Shown in pieces: positions 57,949 to 64,000 of a DNA stretch of 64,000 bases. The DNA lies in the NCBI GenBank assembly GCA_018982785.1, contig JAHHEN010000005.1:124001-188000 (forward strand), given 5' to 3'. Within the stretch, counting starts at the first letter, position 1. Every line of letters starts with the position of its first letter. Both the position numbers and the translations under genes were made by a program. The DNA comes from Enterococcus innesii. Its GTDB lineage: Bacteria > Bacillota > Bacilli > Lactobacillales > Enterococcaceae. The notes beneath the pieces were generated by a model. That model was not told where the DNA came from, did not search any database, and worked only from the letters and a program-made list of their open reading frames with translations.

Positions 57949-58284
57949 ATGCCAAAAATCAAACGGAGTGAACATCAATTCGATCCGGGAAAAGAAGAAG
58001 ATGTGATCATCAAGGCAAGCCGCTTTCGCATCTACTTTCAAAATCGCTACATGTTGATCTCACTTACGAATGATATTTTGACGGGCTTGTTTTATATTTT
58101 CGGAAGTATCGTTTCATTAACTAGCTTGCCTGCGATTTACGGAACGATTGCTTATTTGATCGGCGGAGTCTTTTTGACCATTCGCCCGCTGATTAAAATC
58201 GTTCGCCATGTCTATATCTATAATGATCGCAATCAACAAGGGGAGAAAGAAAAAGATGTCACCATCACCGACGATGAAAGTTGA
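57949..58284 (+). CDS. YrhK-domain membrane protein
   Basis: About 111 residues with two membrane helices in the centre (LISLTNDILTGLFYIFG and TIAYLIGGVFLTIRPLI) flanked by charged ends; the FRIYFQNRYMLISLTNDIL region is the YrhK hallmark. The start is uncertain: ATG 57949 is about 14 bases from AGGAG, while an in-frame GTG at 57937 is too close. It follows the alcohol dehydrogenase and precedes a DUF378 gene, all on one strand, so co-transcription is likely. Function unknown. Confidence 0.72.
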   Translation: MPKIKRSEHQFDPGKEEDVIIKASRFRIYFQNRYMLISLTNDILTGLFYIFGSIVSLTSLPAIYGTIAYLIGGVFLTIRPLIKIVRHVYIYNDRNQQGEKEKDVTITDDES

Positions 58285-58312
58285 TGGGACGAAAACTAGA
58301 GAGGAGTTTCCT

Positions 58313-58528
58313 ATGTTAAAAACATTTGATGGGATCGCACTGACCCTATTGATCATCGGTGGTATCAATTGGCTGCTGGTCGGCGCCTTCGAGTTTGACC
58401 TTGTCGCAGCGATCACCGGCGGCAGCACATCGATCATTGCCCGCGTCATTTATATTCTAGTTGGGATCAGCGCATTGTATAGCCTGAAATTCTTTCCAGC
58501 TATCGCCCGCCAACAAACACTCGACTAA
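58313..58528 (+). CDS. DUF378 membrane protein
   Basis: 71-residue protein with two helices: LTLLIIGGINWLLVGAF and VIYILVGISALYSL. The IGGINWLLVG core and the GISALY motif are the DUF378 signature. ATG 58313 is six bases after AGGAG; the longer in-frame ORF overlaps the YrhK gene and lacks a site. Probably the last gene of the alcohol dehydrogenase-YrhK-DUF378 unit. Function unknown. Confidence 0.82.
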   Translation: MLKTFDGIALTLLIIGGINWLLVGAFEFDLVAAITGGSTSIIARVIYILVGISALYSLKFFPAIARQQTLD

Positions 58529-58535
58529 ATGAAAA

Positions 58536-58624
58536 TAAAACCTGCACCTGCGGTGTACTGACCCCAAAAAAGTTAGATTTTTGGTCTAACTTTTTGAGGT
58601 CGCATCTGTGGATGCAGTTTTTTT
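58536..58624 (+). terminator. Nested hairpin terminator after DUF378
   Basis: Outer arms CTGCA (58542-58546) / TGCAG (58613-58617), with an inner, nearly perfect stem AAAAAGTTAGA / TCTAACTTTTT and TGACC / GGTC; a T7 run follows. Unusually long and symmetrical for a terminator; see findings. Confidence 0.7.
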
Positions 58625-58710
58625 GTCTACAATCATTGAAAAAAAACATCAGTTGTACTACTCTTGTATTTAACCTACTATTTTCGAAAAAAATAAAAAG
58701 GACGTGACTC

Positions 58711-59553
58711 ATGACCCCACCTACTAGACCCTCGCTGATACGTCGGATACTCGGTCGGATGCTTTTGCTATTGATTTTCTTATTTATTCTAAGTATTATT
58801 GGCGGAATTATTGTTTTAAATAACCTCACCATCGCAGAAAATTGGTTTGGTCTGAATGAATACCAAGTCGTTGAAACCAGGCATCAGATCATTCGTTTGT
58901 TCCCCTACTTTTGGGTAGCAGGGATCCTGCTGGTCTTTTTGATCGGTCTGATCATCGGCCTCAAAAAACGCAAAAAATCGCCATTTTACTGGTTATTCTC
59001 ATTGCTCTTGCTGCCAGCGATCCTCTTTTGTATTGGAGCGGTCTCTACGTTGTTGCCAGTGGATCGCCAACTTTTCCGAGAAAAAACCAGTGCCAAAGAA
59101 ATTATGGCGGCGCTACCGAATCAATCCTCATTCAAGGACAAAGAGCTGCAACTGGTCAGCTATAGTTTTCACATCCGCAATGTCCCGCTAAAAAGCGGCA
59201 TTTATGCAGTTGCGCGAGTGATCAATCCAAACACAGGCCTACAAGACGAGTATTGGTATTACCCAGAAAATCTGTTGACCAAATGGAAAAAAGACGACGA
59301 TACGATCGAGCTCTCGATGGAAGATACCATTGCCTTTGATGCCATCGACTGGGGTGTCATTCCCAAGATCATCAAGGATTCTGAGGCGCGAGCAGCTCAG
59401 CTGGATCACTATGTTCCTGGCGTCAGCATCGTCATTTTAAACGGCTTCCAAGGCGAATGGACTTGGACCGTTGGGTTAAATGGGATTCGTAATCGCACCG
59501 AGATCAATTATGTCTATGATCTCAAAGGAAATTATCAATCCGAATGGCAATAA
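58711..59553 (+). CDS. Hypothetical membrane protein, 280 residues
   Basis: Not recognised. Three membrane helices lie in the first 120 residues (LLLLIFLFILSIIGGIIV, FWVAGILLVFLIGLIIGL, LFSLLLLPAILFCIGAV), each bounded by basic residues. A soluble domain of about 160 residues follows, probably external or cytoplasmic by helix count, rich in strands and ending in a WTWTVGLNGIRNRTEINYV stretch. Basic N terminus (MTPPTRPSLIRRILGR). ATG 58711 after AAAAAGGACGTG. Single gene with a terminator; no context clue to function. Confidence 0.7.
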   Translation: MTPPTRPSLIRRILGRMLLLLIFLFILSIIGGIIVLNNLTIAENWFGLNEYQVVETRHQIIRLFPYFWVAGILLVFLIGLIIGLKKRKKSPFYWLFSLLLLPAILFCIGAVSTLLPVDRQLFREKTSAKEIMAALPNQSSFKDKELQLVSYSFHIRNVPLKSGIYAVARVINPNTGLQDEYWYYPENLLTKWKKDDDTIELSMEDTIAFDAIDWGVIPKIIKDSEARAAQLDHYVPGVSIVILNGFQGEWTWTVGLNGIRNRTEINYVYDLKGNYQSEWQ

Positions 59554-59594
59554 AACAAGCGGCACCTATCCACGAGGAAAGGTGCCGCTTTTGC
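59552..59594. terminator. Bidirectional terminator between the membrane protein and the FGE gene
   Basis: Perfect stem AAGCGGCACCT (59557-59567) / AGGTGCCGCTT (59580-59590), T-rich on one side and A-rich on the other. Confidence 0.85.
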
Positions 59595-59604
59595 TTTTAT
59601 CGGT

Positions 59605-60468
59605 TTACTGATCCAAGTCTTTGACACAACGAAACCCTAGATTATTAGCTGCCGACATCCCAGAATTACCATTTCTAGCGGCAATTCGGTATCGTTTGCA
59701 ATAGGATTCATGGCACAAAAATGAACCGCCGCGAGTCGCATACATTTGATCATCTTGTGTTTGATTCCTTATCCAAAAGGTTTGTCCCGTCTGTTGTTGA
59801 AACTGCGTCAGCGGGATGCGGGCAGGATTGACGCACCATTCCCAGACATTGCCGATTACTTGATAAAGACCAAAGCCATTGGGCTCATACCATTTCGCAG
59901 GCGCTGTATTGGCAAAGCCGTCTGCTCGCGTGTTGCTTTTTGGAAACTCGCCTTGCCAAATATTGCAATGATAGGTATTTTCTGCCAAAAATTCCCTTCC
60001 CCAAGGATATTTTTCAAAACTTGTCCCGCCTTTTGCAGCGATCTCCCACTCTGCTTCTGTTGGGAGGCGTTTTTTTGCCCATTGGCAATAGGCGATCGCA
60101 TCGTTGCGAGACACTTGAACCACTGGGTGATCCATCCGCTGGGCAATCGTTGAATCAGGTCCTTCCGGATGACGCCAATCTGCGCCGCTAACCGCGTACC
60201 ACCAAGCCATATTCGGTACCTTTTGACTGCGGTGTTTCGTTTGCTCACTTAAAAAATAGTGAAAAATGAACGACCAGCCAAAGCGCTCGGCTTCTGTGAC
60301 ATATCCTGTTGCTTCCACAAAAACTTGGAAAGCTTGGTTCGTCACCGTCGTGGCATCAATGGCAAATGCTGGGCTGTCGAGGCTGATTTGCGGTCCCTCA
60401 AGATCCTGGGCAAAGCCGTCCATCGTATTCGTGCCGATTCGATAAGTTCCTGCTGGAATCGTGGGCAT
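59605..60468 (-). CDS. Formylglycine-generating enzyme (oxygen-dependent sulfatase activator)
   Basis: Cytoplasmic copper enzyme of 287 residues that oxidises the Cys of a CxPxR sulfatase motif to formylglycine using O2. The FGE fold is seen from IPAGTYRIGT and TNQAFQVFVEATGYVTEAE through LPTEAEWEIAAKGG, YPWG and GNVWEWC. The active-site pair is fully present in GGSFLCHESYCKRYRIAAR (both catalytic Cys), followed by NLGFRCV, so this is a genuine FGE rather than an EgtB- or SUMF-like relative that lacks the pair. No signal peptide. Ribosome site AAGGAGG, seven bases upstream. Last gene of the sulfatase operon. Confidence 0.9.
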   Translation of the reverse strand: MPTIPAGTYRIGTNTMDGFAQDLEGPQISLDSPAFAIDATTVTNQAFQVFVEATGYVTEAERFGWSFIFHYFLSEQTKHRSQKVPNMAWWYAVSGADWRHPEGPDSTIAQRMDHPVVQVSRNDAIAYCQWAKKRLPTEAEWEIAAKGGTSFEKYPWGREFLAENTYHCNIWQGEFPKSNTRADGFANTAPAKWYEPNGFGLYQVIGNVWEWCVNPARIPLTQFQQQTGQTFWIRNQTQDDQMYATRGGSFLCHESYCKRYRIAARNGNSGMSAANNLGFRCVKDLDQ

Positions 60469-60483
60469 CTGCTTGCCTCCTTT

Positions 60484-61261
60484 TTACAATAATTGATAGC
60501 CATTGTACAGATTGATCAGTAACACCAGTACGATCACTGTTTGGAATACCAGTGTCACTCGCTGTGGTGACAGGACGTTGCTGGCCTTGGCGCCTAAGAG
60601 TCCTCCCACGATCGCGGCTGGAATAACAAACCACAAAATTTGCAGATCATACGCACCAAAACCTGTCGAAAAAGCGATCGTCAAAATTTTTGCCAGCTGT
60701 GAGAAAAAAAAATCGTACAAATTGAATAAATCGTCGCCTCTTTGATCGGCATGGCAAATAGCAGCATCAATAAAGAAACATTGATGGGTCCGCCGCCAAT
60801 CCCCAGCAAACTGGCTAGAAAGCCGAGAATCAAGCCGCAAGCTGCATACCAGCCGACTTTTTTCAACGCAAACCCGCGCCAGTTATATTTTGTATACAAA
60901 AAAGCAAATAATAGTGTCAGCACGGTCACAAGGATTTGGATCAGCTGAACCAGCTTGTCGTCTCGAAAGACCAGCAATAGCCGTTCAAAGACAACATTGC
61001 CTAAAACACCGCCTAACACAGCGCCGCCAGAAACCCACAAGGCAATCGACCAATTGATTTTCCGTCCACTGGCTAATTGTCTGGCTGTCGAAACGATGGA
61101 CATCGTGAAGACCGCTGTCGCCGAGTAAAAAGAGATCGCAGCAACAGAATGGGCGCCGATAAAATCGAAAATCGGTTTGATCAGCACGCCACCCCCATGC
61201 CGGAAACTGCGCCTACGGCATTTGCTAAGACGATCACGAGAAAATAAATCAGTCCGATCAT
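60484..61261 (-). CDS. TauE/SafE-family anion exporter, two frameshifts
   Basis: Membrane protein of about 258 residues with around eight helices, of the family that moves sulfite, sulfonates or related anions. The opening after repair reads VLANAVGAVSGMGGGVL, then repeated GxGGG-type turn LLGIGGGPINVSLLML in the second half, the family hallmark. One base is missing in the C5 run 61192-61196 and another in the A9 run 60703-60711. ATG at 61261 overlaps the maturase stop by four bases. In this operon the likely role is export of sulfate or sulfite released from sulfated sugars, by inference from position. Confidence 0.82.
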
Positions 61262-62369
61262 TGTATCACCCCTTGCAAAAGCCCCAGTATCTCATTGATT
61301 CTAGGTGTGAAGTCTTTTAACAGCTCCTGATAGCCGCAAAAACCCTCACTATCCACGTACATAGCATCTTTCATTCGTTTACAGCCTCCTCGGCACAATT
61401 TTTGGAAAGGACATTGCGTACACTTCGAAGGCATGTCTTTTTTCTGGCACAAAAACTGCTGCGAACAGTCTTGAGAAAACAATTCCCGCAATGTTTGCTC
61501 TTGGATATAGCCCATGCGAAACTCATCTAATACATAGAAGTCACAAGGATAGACACTGCCGTCGGCTTCGATCACATACTGCACTTGGCAGTTGCCTAGA
61601 ATCCCGCAGGCAGTTACTTGCTGCCGCACCAATAGATTCAGTAAATCATCGAACAGCTTGATACTTAGGTAGCGCCCTTGCGTCAATTCCTGCAGCCAAA
61701 ACGCCAACAGCTGTTGATAAAAGCCAGCAAAGTTTCTTGGTGTCAAGGCATAGTCGTTCGTTGATGTGGCATCCAAATCAGCCAAACAAGGAATGAACTG
61801 CACAAAGGCAATCTGCTCTTCCTTGAGAAAATCAAACACACGCTGGGCTTCCTTTGCTAACGGATTTGTCAACACGCACAAGACATTGTACTCAATCTGA
61901 TAGGCGTCCAATAATCGCTTGGTCTGCAAAACCCGTGCAAAGGTCCCCCGTCCTTTGGCGTCTAATCGATGCCGATCGTGCGCAAGCGGATGCCCATCGA
62001 TCGACAGCCCGACTAAAAAGCGATGCTCTTTCAAAAAACGACACCACTTGTCATTGATCACCATGCCGTTGGTCTGGATCGCATAGTGTACTGTCACTTG
62101 CTTTTTTGCGCCGCAACATAAGCCGTTAGTTTTCTAAAATAACTCAGCCCCGCCATCGTCGGCTCTCCGCCTTGAAATGCCAACGTCAAATGATCGCCAG
62201 CTTCTAAGTCTGCATAAATGTTTGCAATCATCTTTTCCATTACATCCTCTTTCATTTTGCCAAAGGAACGCACTTCGCGCAAGGAACTGACGTTGGCATA
62301 AAAGCAATAGGTGCAGCGCAGATTGCAAAGAGAGGATGCTGGCTTGATCAAAACGGAGATGTGTTTCAT
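61258..62369 (-). CDS. Anaerobic sulfatase-maturating radical SAM enzyme (anSME), frameshifted
   Basis: Radical-SAM enzyme of about 370 residues that converts the sulfatase Cys or Ser to formylglycine without oxygen. The SAM-cluster motif is SLCNLRCTYCFYANVSS (CxxxCxxC, near residue 15-22), then AFQGGEPTMAG and the substrate-region VHYAIQTNGMVIND and FLVGLSIDG. The SPASM domain shows CGILGNCQVQYVIEADGSVYPCDFY in two parts and CTQCPFQKLCRGGC near the end for two extra clusters. One base is missing at the T6 run 62102-62107, joining VAAQK to KQVTVHYAIQ. It lies between the sulfatase and the TauE/SafE gene. Confidence 0.9.
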
Positions 62370-62387
62370 TTGTTGTTCCTCACTTCT

Positions 62388-63891
62388 TTATTTCTTTCGT
62401 TCGATTGTCTGCCTCTGTGTATTTCTTAAACCTAAACGCTGATACTCGCTTTCAGGGGCTTCAATCTGATCCATTACTTTAATCAATTTCTGAATCATTT
62501 CTTGTTCAATCAGTGGGTCATGAAGCGGTGTTAATTGCTTTGGATCATTTTTTAAATCAAACAGCAAGTGGCCCACTGAATAAGAATCGATATAGGTGGA
62601 AACTTCGACTTCTGTGTATGGAAAATGATTTGTAAATCGATTGCCCTCTTTCAAGACCATACTGTCTAAGACTTCTTTATTAAAAAAACCTCGCAATGAA
62701 GCATAACTAAGCGTCTGCATGGTGATTGGTCCATTCGAAGGGTGAACCGATGCACGCATATACACATAACGACCATCGTAGATATTGACATGACCGCCGT
62801 TTGTGCCAAAAATAATTTCTTGATGAAGTGGTTGCGAATGCTGTTTTTTCAACACAGGCAGCAAAGATTTGCCATCCATATCTAAGGTGTTCTCAATTTC
62901 AAAATAATCCAATAAAGTTGCTGGAATGTCGATGGTTTGACTCAATACTTGAGTATGGGTTCCCGATTCAGCTTCCGGGTAACTGATGAAAAAGGGCAGA
63001 TGAATGATTTCTTCATACATCGGTGCTACGTTTTTTCCTAACCAGTCATGTTCCCCTAACAAAAAGCCATGGTCGGTATTCACAATCATCAAGGTATCCT
63101 CCCACATATTATTTTTTTCTATAAAATCCAGCACTCGTCCTAAGTGATGGTCACACATACTGATCAACGCTGCGTATTCTTTTTGCAGCTCAATCAAATC
63201 CTGCTCCAACGTCTTCTGTTACACGACCATATTTTGGCCAAAAGTAAGGTGATTCATTTGGTGTCTCCTGGTACAATTTGCGATAGGTTTCTGGCACATA
63301 AAATGGTTCATGAGGGTCAAAACATTCGACTTGCAAAAACCATTGATCTTCATTTTTGTACTGTTCCAAAAAATCCAAGCCGGCTTGGATCGTTTGAACC
63401 GTGGACAGGTCTTCTTCTACTGCTTGCCGTGTTCGATTCGCAAAATACTGTTCCACAGAAATACCACTCTTATTTAACGGATTCAGCGGTGGATGATTCT
63501 CTGCCTGTTTTCTTGGAACCCATCGGTCACCTTCTTGTCCTCTAAATCCTTCCCATGTGGAATAACGGTTATGATAAGTGGCACCGCCATCTTCAAAGTA
63601 ATGGGAATGGTCGGTTACCAAATGACAATAGACACCATTTTGCTGCAGCGTATCAAAAATTGACGAATCAAAGGGTTCTAATTGTCCCCACGAACGATGC
63701 ATAAAATTGTAACGACCTGTATGAAGTTCTCTTCTCGCTGGCATACAAGGCATGCTGCCACCATAAAAGTTGTCAAACGTAATCGTTTTTTCTCTTAGCC
63801 GTTCAAAATTTGGCGTGTTGATCCAATCGTTTCCGTAGTTTGATAAAAAATCTCTTGCCAGAGTATCAAACATCAGCATAATTGCTCGCAT
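62388..63891 (-). CDS. Cys-type sulfatase (S1 family), frameshifted
   Basis: Cytoplasmic sulfatase of about 500 residues that removes sulfate esters. The N-terminal metal Asp is in IMLMFDTLARDF. The activation motif is exact, CMPARRELHTG (C-x-P-x-R-x4-T-G near residue 50), so the Cys must become formylglycine. Later metal ligands are in IVNTDHGFLLGEHDWLGK (Asp and His, with the following Lys). No signal peptide, so it acts on imported sulfated sugars. One extra base at 63206-63207 breaks the frame: RVTEDV should continue EQDLIELQKEY. First gene of the four-gene operon. The specific sulfated sugar is unknown. Confidence 0.92.
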
Positions 63892-63933
63892 AGCATTCTT
63901 TCCTTCTTTCTTTCCTTTTCTTGGTCATTGCGA

Positions 63934-63999
63934 CTACTTGATGATCGTTATCGCCCCTCGATTATCATCAGCGATCACATCTAAGTATGCGGAAGTATT
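63934..63999 (-). CDS. Possible C-terminal end of an upstream gene
   Basis: A minus-strand frame open from the window edge reads NTSAYLDVIADDNRGAITII followed by Lys and a TAG stop at 63934-63936, 42 bases before the sulfatase start. Only 21 codons, so it may be chance; if real it is the end of the preceding operon gene. No domain can be seen. The rest of 63892-64000 holds the sulfatase ribosome site only. Confidence 0.3.
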   Translation of the reverse strand, partial: NTSAYLDVIADDNRGAITIIK

Positions 64000-64000
64000 C

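Noticed and set aside
1-64000. CRISPR arrays, tRNA genes, prophage or integrative-element boundaries
   Set aside because: No regularly spaced repeats, cloverleaf-like sequences, integrase, terminase or attachment-type duplications were found on reading both strands.

Overview
The window looks like chromosomal DNA of a low-to-mid GC Firmicute, most likely an Enterococcus of the casseliflavus/gallinarum type. The reasons are strong AGGAGG-type ribosome binding sites with frequent GTG and TTG starts, sigma-A promoters, cre-like sites, PepV, and many sugar-uptake genes. The species is an inference. There are no rRNA or tRNA genes, CRISPR arrays, phage genes or intact insertion sequences.

Layout. 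1-3267: maltodextrin ABC uptake genes (mdxF fragment, mdxE) divergent from a LacI-type regulator, with a near-perfect cre site and repeated operator-like elements between them. 3350-10260: an acetyltransferase, a YibE/F pair, a D-2-hydroxyacid dehydrogenase with an APC permease, an MFS carrier and a YczE-type membrane protein. 10368-27701: a 17-kb locus for high-mannose N-glycan use. It has a YesN/YesM two-component system with YesL (DUF624), an LplA/B/C-type ABC importer, and the operon GH125-GH38-ROK kinase-GH1, which diverges from a GntR/PBP regulator and GH92. This matches the logic of the pneumococcal NgtS/TCS07 system. 27787-31639: HAD phosphatase, ROK repressor and a large FAD-binding protein. 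31833-35953: MoxR ATPase, DUF58 protein and transglutaminase. 36012-38850: a P-type ATPase behind a yybP-ykoY (manganese) riboswitch. 39012-44094: housekeeping and small genes (nitroreductase, pepV, nnrD), including an unknown small gene whose promoter carries a LexA box. 44169-51451: galactoside locus (GH42, GH36, DUF3284, PTS EIIC, LacI). 51593-55410: a third sugar ABC transporter with DUF624. 55652-59553: isochorismatase-like hydrolase, zinc-ribbon protein, zinc alcohol dehydrogenase and small membrane proteins. 59605-63891: a sulfatase operon with a Cys-type sulfatase, an anaerobic radical-SAM sulfatase maturase, a TauE/SafE exporter and an oxygen-type formylglycine-generating enzyme.

Together the genes describe a cell that imports host or plant glycans through lipoprotein-dependent ABC systems and trims them inside the cell; none of the glycosidases or the sulfatase shows a signal peptide. 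None of the three ABC systems has its own ATPase here, so a shared MsmK-type ATPase elsewhere is implied. The most unusual element is the sulfatase operon, which encodes both the oxygen-dependent and the anaerobic route to formylglycine.

Caution: at least 17 genes are interrupted by single-base shifts, mostly one base missing from a short homopolymer, with both halves otherwise intact. This pattern indicates consensus sequencing errors rather than decay, so these genes are annotated over their full length with the shift position given.
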